DNA of 37,603 nucleotides, taken from positions 1-37,603 of the forward strand of contig CALEPR010000172.1 of assembly GCA_937910665.1 (NCBI GenBank). Direction: 5' to 3'. Numbering within the stretch: the stretch's first letter is position 1; each line of letters begins with the position of its first letter. Below, one piece after another: positions 31,148 through 37,603 of the stretch. The position numbers were made by a program, and so were the translations under genes. The notes beneath the pieces are model-generated. The model was not told where the DNA came from and did no database searches. It saw nothing but the letters and a program-made list of their open reading frames with translations. The stretch is from an uncultured Selenomonadales bacterium. Its GTDB lineage: Bacteria; Bacillota; Negativicutes; Selenomonadales; Selenomonadaceae.

Positions 31148-32803
31148 GTGTTTAGAACTTGCAAAAATTTTTTTCGGACGATGATTTTAACTTTGCTTTC
31201 CTGTTTCACAACGACGACTTTGACAAATGCGGCGAGCGGCGACGGAAAAATTTTATTTATTCCGCACGACGACAGACCAATTTCTTACCACCAAACTGTT
31301 GAAGTCGTTGAGCAACTCGGTTATGAAATTATTGCGCCGCCAAAAAATTTGCTCAATGATTCCGAAACGATGGGACAACCCGACGAACTTTGGAATTGGC
31401 TTTTTGAAAATGTCAAAGGCGCAAAATCGGCTGTAATTTCTTCCGATTCACTTTTGTATGGCGGATTGATTCCTTCGCGAAAGCATGAAGTCACAGAAGA
31501 AATTTTAAATCGGCGACTGGAAAATTTTTCAAAACTTCGCCAAGAAAATCCTGACTTGAAAATTTATATTTTTGATTCGCTGATGAGAACTCCGAAACAG
31601 GGCACGAAAGGCGACATTGAAGAACCTGAATATTATGTTCGGCACGGCGCAAATATTTTTCAGTACTCCATGCTTGCCGACAAAAAAGAAATTTATGGAC
31701 TTTCGCTCTCGGAAGAAATTTTAATGCGCGATTTAAAAAATAAAATTCCTGCAGAAATTTTTTCCGACTGGCTCGCTCGACGCAAAAAAAATCTCGCCGC
31801 CACAAAAAAAATTATCGAAATGACGGCGAACGGCGAAATAAATTATTTGATTATCGGACGCGATGATAATTCTCCGCTCAGTCAAACGCACAGAGAATAT
31901 CGAGAAATTATTTCCTGTGCGGAAAAAAATAATTTGCCGAAAACAAAATTTCAATGTATGCCCGGCATCGACGAATTTAATTTATTGCTTCTAACTCGCG
32001 CTGTGAACGAAATGCGCGGCGAAATTCCAAAAGTTTCTGTTCAATTTAATAAAGGCAAAGGCGGCGAAACTGTTCCTGCCTTTTCGGACGAAAAAATTTC
32101 TGCGTCGATTGATTCGGCTATCACAATCGCAGGCGCGAAAAAAATTTCAAGAGCAAACGACGCAGATTTTGTTTTGCTGGTGAATACCGACAAGGACGGA
32201 AAAACTTTGTGGGGACATAATCCCGTGCCTGACGGCAGAACTTTCACGCCGAATTTAATTCCTTCGGACAGCACAAAAAATTTTGCAAAACTTGTAGAAA
32301 AAAATCTTGAAAAAAATTTGCCGATAGGAATTGCTGACATAAATTTTGCAAACGGCGCGGACAATGCGCTGATGAAAATTTTGCAGGAAAAAAATTTCCT
32401 GTTCCGATTGCAAAGTTATTCCGGCTGGAACACGGCGACAAATTCCACAGGCTTTGCACTCGCGACAGGAATTTTGGCAAAAAATATGTCGGAAACTTCC
32501 AAGCAAAAACTTTTGGCGCGGCGTTTGCTTGACGACTGGGGTTATCAGGCGAATGTTCGGACGATTGTCGGAAATGAAATTGTAAAAAATTTTGGCGACG
32601 CAAGTTTATACTACAATTTTATTGACAAACGCTCTTGGGCAGAAAATTTAAATACAAAATTGCTGAATGATTTCGCGGAAAAAAATTTGCCGCACTTCGA
32701 CTTCTTGAAAAATTTTACTGTAAAAAATCCTTGGAACAGAATGTTTGAATGTGATATAGAATTTGGAAGCTGTATTGATTCAGGGATAAGGGATAAGAGT
32801 TAA
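31148..32803 (+). CDS. Secreted DUF4127 protein
   Basis: 551 aa, DUF4127 family, function unknown. Signal peptide within residues 1-30 (hydrophobic MILTLLSCF, cleavage near TNA). Family landmarks: ILFIPHDDRPISYHQTVEV at the mature N-terminus, SSDSLLYGGLIPSR, YIFDSLMRTP, IIGRDDNSPLSQTHREY, MPGIDEFNLLLLTRA and an IADINFANGADN segment. The recurrent Asp pairs suggest a metal-dependent hydrolase-like fold; the substrate is unknown. The start is GTG at 31148, whose SD (GGTGGTG) is the altered last unit of the tandem array; ATG 31181 is the alternative. The final 13 codons and stop lie in a three-hairpin repeat, so the native C-terminus may have been replaced. Confidence 0.85.
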   Translation: MFRTCKNFFRTMILTLLSCFTTTTLTNAASGDGKILFIPHDDRPISYHQTVEVVEQLGYEIIAPPKNLLNDSETMGQPDELWNWLFENVKGAKSAVISSDSLLYGGLIPSRKHEVTEEILNRRLENFSKLRQENPDLKIYIFDSLMRTPKQGTKGDIEEPEYYVRHGANIFQYSMLADKKEIYGLSLSEEILMRDLKNKIPAEIFSDWLARRKKNLAATKKIIEMTANGEINYLIIGRDDNSPLSQTHREYREIISCAEKNNLPKTKFQCMPGIDEFNLLLLTRAVNEMRGEIPKVSVQFNKGKGGETVPAFSDEKISASIDSAITIAGAKKISRANDADFVLLVNTDKDGKTLWGHNPVPDGRTFTPNLIPSDSTKNFAKLVEKNLEKNLPIGIADINFANGADNALMKILQEKNFLFRLQSYSGWNTATNSTGFALATGILAKNMSETSKQKLLARRLLDDWGYQANVRTIVGNEIVKNFGDASLYYNFIDKRSWAENLNTKLLNDFAEKNLPHFDFLKNFTVKNPWNRMFECDIEFGSCIDSGIRDKS

Positions 32804-32854
32804 GGGAAAAAGAAAATTCTTATCGCTTACCCCGAAACTTGTGAATATAAGTTC
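32766..32854. repeat. Dispersed three-hairpin element, copy D
   Basis: Alpha half GAAGCTGT (32766-32773), central arms GGGATAAGGGATAAG against CTTATCGCTTACCCC (two mismatches), and beta AACTTGT-gaat-ATAAGTT (32836-32853). It lies between the convergent DUF4127 and mnmG genes and overlaps the DUF4127 3' end. Confidence 0.6.
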
Positions 32855-34738
32855 TTATTTCTGACGAAAATAACCTCCAAGAAATCTGTCCAACCAGACA
32901 ATTAAAACTGAAATGTCGGCAGGAGAAACTCCGGAAATTCTTTCAGCTTGACCGATTGAGTGCGGACGAATTTTTGAAAGTTTTTCTCGCGCCTCCATAC
33001 TTAAATTTTGAATTGAATTGTAATCGACTTCGGCAGGAATTAAAAAATTTTCCATGCGATTAAATTTTTCTACCAAGTCAATTTGTTTTTGAATGTAGCC
33101 GGAATAAAAAAATTCAGTTTCAATTTGCTTTTTCGATTCGGCAGAAATTTCCGGCAGGTCGAAAACTTTTTTCAGCAAGTCGTAAGTCACACTAGGTCGG
33201 CGCAAAAAATCTGCAAGCGTCATGGAATTATTTATTTCATCCAAGCCGACAGATTTTAAATTTTCATTCAGCTCCCTCTGCGGAGTAATTTTTTTCTCAC
33301 GCAAAATTTTGGAAACAGTTTCAATTTCAGAAATTTTTTTGTCGAACTTCAAAATTCTTTCCTGCGAGGCAAGACCAATTTTTTTTGCGTAAGGAGTCAA
33401 TCTTAAATCTGCGTTATCTTGCCTGAGAAGTAATCTGTATTCCGCGCGGCTTGTCATCATTCTGTAAGGTTCGTTAGTTCCTTTTGTGATCAAGTCGTCG
33501 ATTAGAACTCCGATATAACTTTCACTGCGTTTCAAAATCAGCGGCGAAAAATTTTTCACAAACGCCGCCGCATTTATTCCTGCAATAATTCCTTGCGCCG
33601 CCGCTTCCTCATAACCTGAAGATCCGTTCGCCTGACCTGCGGAAAAAAATCCTGAAATATTTTTTAATTCCAACGTCGCTTTTAATTGCAGGGGATTCAC
33701 GCAGTCATATTCAATCGCGTAACCGTAGCGCATAACTTTTACATTTTCAAGTCCCGGAATTGTATGCAAAAAATTTATCTGAACATCCGGCGGCATACTT
33801 GTAGAAAGTCCTTGCAAATAAAATTCCTGAGTGTTCAAACCTTCCGGCTCGACAAAAAGTTGATGACGTTCTTTGTCGGGAAACTGAATTATTTTCGACT
33901 CAATCGAAGGACAATAGCGCGGACCGATTCCTTTAATAAAACCGTTTGCCATTGGAGCGCGGTGCAGATTTTCTTTCAAAATTTTGTGCGTCTGTTCATT
34001 TGTGTAAGTCAGATAGCAGGCGACTTGATTTTTTATCGGCTCGTCCGTGAGGAAAGAAAAATTTAAACCTGAATCGTCGCCGCGCTGAATTTCCATTTTG
34101 CTGAAGTCGATTGTTCTTCCGTCGACTCGCGCAGGAGTTCCGGTCTTGAAGTTCATCAACTCCACGCCGATTTTTTTCAGCGACGCAGATAAATTTATTG
34201 CCGCACGTTGACCATTCGGACCACCGCTGTAGGAACTTTCTCCGACAATAATTCTGCCGCTGAGATAAGTCCCCGACGCTAAAATAATTGCGTCCGAAAA
34301 ATATTTTTCTCCTGTTTCCGTGACAATGCCGACAACTTTATTTTCCTCGACCAAAATTTCTGTAACCAAAAGTTGTTTCAAGTCCAAGTTGTCTGTGTTC
34401 TCGCAAACTTTTTTCATGTAGGCTTGATAAATTTTTTTGTCAGCCTGAGCGCGGAGAGCTTGAACCGCAACTCCTTTTCCTGTGTTCAAGGTGCGAACTT
34501 GTATGCAAGTGTGATCCGCCGCAAGTCCCATTTCTCCACCGAGCGCATCGACTTCACGAACCAAATGACCTTTCGCGGGGCCGCCTATCGAAGGATTGCA
34601 GGGCATCATCGCCAAATTTTCCAGCGACAAAGTTGCCATTAAAGTTTTGCAACCAAGTCGCGCCGCCGCCAACGCCGCCTCAATTCCTGCGTGTCCCGCA
34701 CCAATTACAATTACCTCATACTTATCTGCTAAAAACAT
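32855..34738 (-). CDS. mnmG: tRNA uridine 5-carboxymethylaminomethyl modification enzyme MnmG (GidA)
   Basis: FAD-dependent partner of MnmE, installing the carboxymethylaminomethyl group on wobble U34 of tRNAs. 627 aa. FAD-binding VIVIGAGHAGIEAALAA (9-25), then CNPSIGGPAKGHLVREVDALGG, RYCPSIESKI and the C-terminal SGVSPADISVL segment typical of GidA. The frame opens at 34759; ATG at 34738 with GAGAGGAAA is the right start (MFLADKYEVIVIG). It follows mnmE by 24 bp and is translated from the same transcript, the usual Firmicutes order, but without rnpA/yidC/jag upstream or rsmG downstream. Confidence 0.95.
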   Translation of the reverse strand: MFLADKYEVIVIGAGHAGIEAALAAARLGCKTLMATLSLENLAMMPCNPSIGGPAKGHLVREVDALGGEMGLAADHTCIQVRTLNTGKGVAVQALRAQADKKIYQAYMKKVCENTDNLDLKQLLVTEILVEENKVVGIVTETGEKYFSDAIILASGTYLSGRIIVGESSYSGGPNGQRAAINLSASLKKIGVELMNFKTGTPARVDGRTIDFSKMEIQRGDDSGLNFSFLTDEPIKNQVACYLTYTNEQTHKILKENLHRAPMANGFIKGIGPRYCPSIESKIIQFPDKERHQLFVEPEGLNTQEFYLQGLSTSMPPDVQINFLHTIPGLENVKVMRYGYAIEYDCVNPLQLKATLELKNISGFFSAGQANGSSGYEEAAAQGIIAGINAAAFVKNFSPLILKRSESYIGVLIDDLITKGTNEPYRMMTSRAEYRLLLRQDNADLRLTPYAKKIGLASQERILKFDKKISEIETVSKILREKKITPQRELNENLKSVGLDEINNSMTLADFLRRPSVTYDLLKKVFDLPEISAESKKQIETEFFYSGYIQKQIDLVEKFNRMENFLIPAEVDYNSIQNLSMEAREKLSKIRPHSIGQAERISGVSPADISVLIVWLDRFLGGYFRQK

Positions 34739-34762
34739 AAAAAATTTTCCTCTCACCAAAAA

Positions 34763-36133
34763 TTATTTTCCGACGCAAAAAGTTGAAAAAATTTTATCCA
34801 CAATGTCCTCTGTAACATTTCCACCTGTAAGCTCCGATAAATTTTCCAACGCCGCAGTCAAGTCTATAGAAACAAAATCAATTCCAAGATGTTCGGCGAC
34901 AGAATTTTTTGCTTGAGATAAATGTTCCGAAACTTGTCGCAAAATATTTCCCTCGCGTTCGGTAGGAATAAAAATATTTTCAAAATCAATCTCGCCGACA
35001 ATTTCAAAAATATTTCGCTCCAGGATTTTAATTCCGTCGCCTGTTTTTACAGAAATTGGAATTATTTTTTTGTCTGAAATTTTTTCAATTTCCTCGACAG
35101 AAATTTTTTGCGGCAAATCTTTTTTTGTCAGCAAGACAAGCGCATTTTTATTTTCTATCAGATTAAAAATTTCAAAATCTTCCTCAGACAAAATTTTTGA
35201 GCTGTCAAACAATGCCAGAACCAACTCGGCGCGGTCGATTAAATTTTTTGTTTTGTCGATTCCAATTTGCTCGACAATATTTTCAGAATTTCTGATTCCC
35301 GCCGTGTCGATAATTTTTATTGGAATGCCTTCGACGTTGATAAATTCTTCAATCGTGTCGCGTGTCGTGCCGGGAATTTCGGTAACTATTGCGCGCTCGG
35401 TGTCCGTCAAAAAATTTAACAAGCTGCTTTTTCCGACGTTCGGCTTTCCGACGATGACAGTTTCCAAACCTTCGCGCAGAATTTTTCCCTTCGCTCGATT
35501 GTTTTGAAGTTCGGAAATTTTTTCAAGCTGTTCGTCAATCTTCCGAATAATTTCCCGCTCAATCAAATCGTCAATTTCATCTTCAGGAAAATCTATCAAC
35601 GCTTCAATGTGCGCGACAAGTTTCAAAATTTTTTGCCGAAGTTCTTGAAATTTTTCTGCGGACTTTCCCGCAAGCTGAGTTTGAGCGACTTTCAAAGCTG
35701 TAGAAGTTTTTGCCTGAATTACGTCCATAACTGCTTGCGCCTGTGAAATATCCAGTCTGCCATTCAAGTAAGCGCGTTTTGTAAATTCTCCGCGCTCGGC
35801 AGGTCTGGCTCCAGCTTCAAAAGTTCGACGCAAAATATTTCTCAAAACTTCCGCGCCGCCGTGACATTGAATCTCGACAACGTCTTCGCAAGTGTAAGAC
35901 TTCGGAGAACGCATAACCAAAATAATTACTTCGTCCAAAACTTCGCCGTCCGAATCCAAAATGTGACCGAAAATAATTTTTCTGTCAGAAACGCTTTTCA
36001 AAGTTTTATGATTCGGCGCGGAAAAAATTTTGTCGGCAACTTCGAGAGAATTTTTTCCACTCAACCTGATAATTCCGATTCCTGCATTTCCGACGGCAGT
36101 CGAGATCGCGCTGATTGTATCTTCCAAGTACAA
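34763..36133 (-). CDS. mnmE: tRNA modification GTPase MnmE (TrmE)
   Basis: K-loop GTPase that works with MnmG on wobble uridine. 456 aa. N-terminal formyl-THF-binding domain (1-120), helical domain, and an inserted G domain with GKPNVGKS (229-236, G1), TTRDT (256-260, G2), DTAGIR (276-281, G3) and TKKD (G4), ending in FCVGK, whose Cys is the conserved active-site residue of the family tail. The start is TTG at 36133, 5 bases after GGAGGAG. A promoter at 36161-36188 lies 30 bp upstream; mnmE and mnmG form one operon. Confidence 0.96.
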   Translation of the reverse strand: MYLEDTISAISTAVGNAGIGIIRLSGKNSLEVADKIFSAPNHKTLKSVSDRKIIFGHILDSDGEVLDEVIILVMRSPKSYTCEDVVEIQCHGGAEVLRNILRRTFEAGARPAERGEFTKRAYLNGRLDISQAQAVMDVIQAKTSTALKVAQTQLAGKSAEKFQELRQKILKLVAHIEALIDFPEDEIDDLIEREIIRKIDEQLEKISELQNNRAKGKILREGLETVIVGKPNVGKSSLLNFLTDTERAIVTEIPGTTRDTIEEFINVEGIPIKIIDTAGIRNSENIVEQIGIDKTKNLIDRAELVLALFDSSKILSEEDFEIFNLIENKNALVLLTKKDLPQKISVEEIEKISDKKIIPISVKTGDGIKILERNIFEIVGEIDFENIFIPTEREGNILRQVSEHLSQAKNSVAEHLGIDFVSIDLTAALENLSELTGGNVTEDIVDKIFSTFCVGK

Positions 36134-36160
36134 ATTATCTCCTCCGAAAAATTTTTTTAC

Positions 36161-36188
36161 ATTTTATTACAAAGCAAATTTTTTGCAA
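36161..36188 (-). promoter_or_regulatory. Predicted SigA promoter of mnmE-mnmG
   Basis: Minus strand TTGCAA (36188-36183), 16 bp, TAAAAT (36166-36161). Confidence 0.5.
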
Positions 36189-36293
36189 AGACTTATGAAA
36201 ATTTTTGCAAATTAAAATTTTGATTAAGATATTTTCAACGTCGCCTTTTTGTTGTATTATTTCAGCAAGGATTTTTTCAGAGGTGATTTTCGG

Positions 36294-37028
36294 ATGCAGT
36301 ACAAGCGAATTTTGGCTCTCGGCGACATTCACGGCAAATATAAAAAACTTTCTTCAGTTTTTAATAAAATAAATTTCGATGCGGAAAATGATTTTTTAAT
36401 TTTGCTTGGCGATTATGTTGATCGCGGCGAAGAAAATCTTCACTGCCTGCAGTGGGCGATGAAGATCAGCGAACTTCCAAACGTCGTGGCTCTTCGCGGA
36501 AATCATGAGCAGATGATGTTAAACTTTTACACCGACGGAAGTTTTGCCTCGACAATTTGGTTGCCGAACGGCGGAAATAAAACTCGTGCGGAGCTTGAGG
36601 AATGGAGTAAACATGATAAAAATTTTCTAGACAAGGCGTTAAAATTTATTTCTGAGCGTCCGCTCTATTACAGAATGTTTATCGGCAAACAAGAATATAT
36701 TTTTTGTCATGCGGGACTTTTGCCGGGCGTTCCTCTCGAACAGCAAAACGAAGATTCTTTGCTCTGGATTCGCGACGAATTTTATTATCACTATGACGGC
36801 ACGGCGGAGGTTGTCGTCGGTCACACGCCTACGCCTTATCTTGGGAAAATGCCGGGTTCTTCCAATCAAGACAGTTATCTTCCCGTGCGCTTGGCGAATA
36901 AAATTACTTTGTTGGACACAGGATCTTTTTTACCGAAAGGAAGAATTACTTGCATGGATATTTTGACAAGAAATTTTTGGCAGAGCGATAATTTTTCTGT
37001 CGAAGATACTTGGGGAAAAATTTTTTAA
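36294..37028 (+). CDS. Metallophosphoesterase, bacterial PPP-type Ser/Thr phosphatase or Ap4A hydrolase-like
   Basis: 244 aa calcineurin-like phosphoesterase. The metal-ligand motifs of the PPP family are all present: GDIHGKY (10-16), GDYVDRGEEN (39-48), RGNHE (68-72), FCHAGLLPG and VVGHTPT, with a final LLDTGSF. This set is shared by PrpA/PrpB protein phosphatases and symmetrical Ap4A hydrolases; the two cannot be separated from sequence alone. The frame opens at 36249, but ATG at 36294 with AGAGGTGA at 9 bases starts MQYKRILALGDIHG. A weak promoter (TTTCAA, 17 bp, TATTAT, 36232-36260) may serve it. A three-hairpin repeat begins at the base after its stop codon. Confidence 0.88.
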   Translation: MQYKRILALGDIHGKYKKLSSVFNKINFDAENDFLILLGDYVDRGEENLHCLQWAMKISELPNVVALRGNHEQMMLNFYTDGSFASTIWLPNGGNKTRAELEEWSKHDKNFLDKALKFISERPLYYRMFIGKQEYIFCHAGLLPGVPLEQQNEDSLLWIRDEFYYHYDGTAEVVVGHTPTPYLGKMPGSSNQDSYLPVRLANKITLLDTGSFLPKGRITCMDILTRNFWQSDNFSVEDTWGKIF

Positions 37029-37119
37029 GAAGTTGTAGGCACAGTTTCTTAGGGACTGGGGACTAGATTTTTTTTCTAACCACTAACTCCTAACACCTGG
37101 AACTTGTTCCTACAAGTTC
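37029..37119. repeat. Dispersed three-hairpin element, copy E
   Basis: Alpha GAAGTTGT-aggc-ACAGTTTC (37029-37048, two G-U pairs), a core with GGGACTGGGGACTAG then a T8 loop and CTAACCACTAACTCC, and a perfect beta GAACTTGT-tcct-ACAAGTTC (37100-37119). It starts directly after the stop codon of the phosphatase gene. Confidence 0.75.
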
Positions 37120-37201
37120 GTTTCTTTTCCTGAAATTTTTACTCGTCTTAAAAATAAAGCTCCTCTCAAACTTACTTGAAAAGGACTTTGTCTACAGTCT
37201 G

Positions 37202-37230
37202 AACCGAGCTCCTGTGAGTTCGGTTTTTTT
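37202..37230 (+). terminator. Intrinsic terminator or attenuator upstream of the DUF932-like gene
   Basis: ACCGAGCTC/GAGTTCGGT nine-base stem (one G-U) with loop CTGT and T7 (37224-37230). It lies about 38 bp before the next start codon. Confidence 0.75.
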
Positions 37231-37267
37231 AGTTTGTTTCAAAATTTTTGAAGGAGGAGATTTTTCT

Positions 37268-37582
37268 ATGAAACAGGGTAAAACTTTACAGGAGTTGGGG
37301 CGCGAACTTCAGAGGCAGCGCAACAACGGCCAAGACTTTTTGGCTGACACAAGGTCGCTGGAAATGGAAAGCAACGGCAGGGGTTCAATTCTGCATTTGT
37401 CGCTCAATGGCAAAACTTCGGACTACGGCGTTGGGGAAGTGGCACACCAGCAAATTGCAAGTCGCTTGAACATTCCCTACCGCTACTATCAGAAAATGCA
37501 AAGCGAAGCCCCCGACTTGCTCGACCAAAATATCAACACTTGGCTGAATCACGGGCGTTTCATAAATTTTAGGCAAGAATAA
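37268..37582 (+). pseudogene. Truncated DUF932-like phage/plasmid-type protein
   Basis: 104 aa. ATG at 37268 has AAGGAGGAG and a T-rich spacer, so initiation looks intact. The N-terminal part (MKQGKTLQELGRELQRQ, DYGVGEVAHQQIASRLNIPYRYYQKM, then LLDQNINTWL) resembles the start of DUF932 proteins from phages and plasmids, which normally run to about 300 aa and continue with a conserved RxxRTLxGxxRAFLS segment. Here the frame ends soon after NTWLNHG with FINFRQE and a stop, and none of the three frames to the window edge restores the family. It is probably a 3'-truncated gene, by deletion or by an insertion starting near 37555. The family match is moderate. Confidence 0.5.
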
Positions 37583-37603
37583 CATCAAGCAAAAGTTTGT
37601 CAT

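Noticed and set aside
30826..31209. Minus-strand 127-codon frame with Lys-Pro-Asn-Phe repeats
   Set aside because: By-product of the 16-17 bp array; it overlaps the prenyltransferase promoter and the DUF4127 start.
34794..34802. Perfect DnaA box TTATCCACA, with another (reverse) at 30556-30564
   Set aside because: Both lie inside conserved codons of mnmE and the prenyltransferase and are isolated; no cluster or AT-rich unwinding region accompanies them, so they are not an origin.
37202..37230. Known riboswitch class upstream of the DUF932-like gene
   Set aside because: The leader has a good terminator but I recognise no conserved aptamer; only the hairpin is claimed.

Overview
The window is about 37.6 kb of AT-rich bacterial chromosome with densely packed genes in runs on both strands. 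Its gene set is that of an endospore-lineage Firmicute: spoVS, ymdB, whiA, a low-GC-type dnaA, and very purine-rich Shine-Dalgarno (SD) sites. A perfect match to the SigH promoter consensus lies in front of spoVS. A Negativicutes/Selenomonadales origin fits best (PPi-type phosphofructokinase, DUF3084 cluster, SprA-like protein), but that placement is inference from gene content, not a phylogeny. Many genes start with TTG or GTG, and the spacer between SD and start codon is very often a short A-run followed by a U-run. A-tract/T-tract junctions (AAAATTTTT) are everywhere.

Layout. 1-1000: 3' part of a tyrosine recombinase followed by a cluster of short direct and inverted repeats, probably one end of an integrated element. 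1004-7448: PPi-dependent phosphofructokinase, a long glutamine synthetase, RsmB, a MATE exporter. 7543-10440: an SprA-like metalloprotease under a receiver-GGDEF protein, then a DEDDh exonuclease. 10486-13443: a tight three-gene unit (DUF3084 membrane coiled-coil protein, RuvX/YqgF-like RNase H-fold protein, peptidoglycan-binding 3D-domain protein). 13617-17490: rpsU (59 aa) with a strong promoter, dnaA without dnaN, a PHP phosphoesterase, spoVS and ymdB. 17661-17970: a tandem array of 14-17 bp units. 17975-22271: a secreted unknown, MetA with the acetyl-CoA-type Glu111, ftsZ, a 360-aa unknown. 22424-25853: queE divergent from an AmmeMemoRadiSam-type radical SAM gene, then a cupin, an RfbD-like reductase and a 132-aa unknown on the minus strand. 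26119-31147: whiA, a CstA-like transporter, a secreted C-type-lectin-like protein, a polyprenyl diphosphate synthase, and a second tandem array (13 copies of a 16-17 bp unit). 31148-36133: a secreted DUF4127 protein, mnmG and mnmE. 36294-37603: a Ser/Thr-type phosphatase and a DUF932-like gene that stops far short of family length.

Most genes are housekeeping: glycolysis, nitrogen assimilation, rRNA and tRNA modification, replication initiation, division, methionine, queuosine and isoprenoid synthesis. The most unusual content is non-coding. (1) At least four copies of a dispersed 90-120 bp intergenic element share two short conserved terminal hairpins around a central hairpin whose arms differ from copy to copy yet still pair; three copies place the same end at the stop codon of the neighbouring gene. 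(2) Two unrelated-sequence tandem arrays have similar period and similar AAAATTTTT content. (3) Several leaders (ymdB, metA, the DUF932-like gene) contain hairpins or terminators in front of the start codon. No tRNA, rRNA, CRISPR array or complete insertion sequence was seen.
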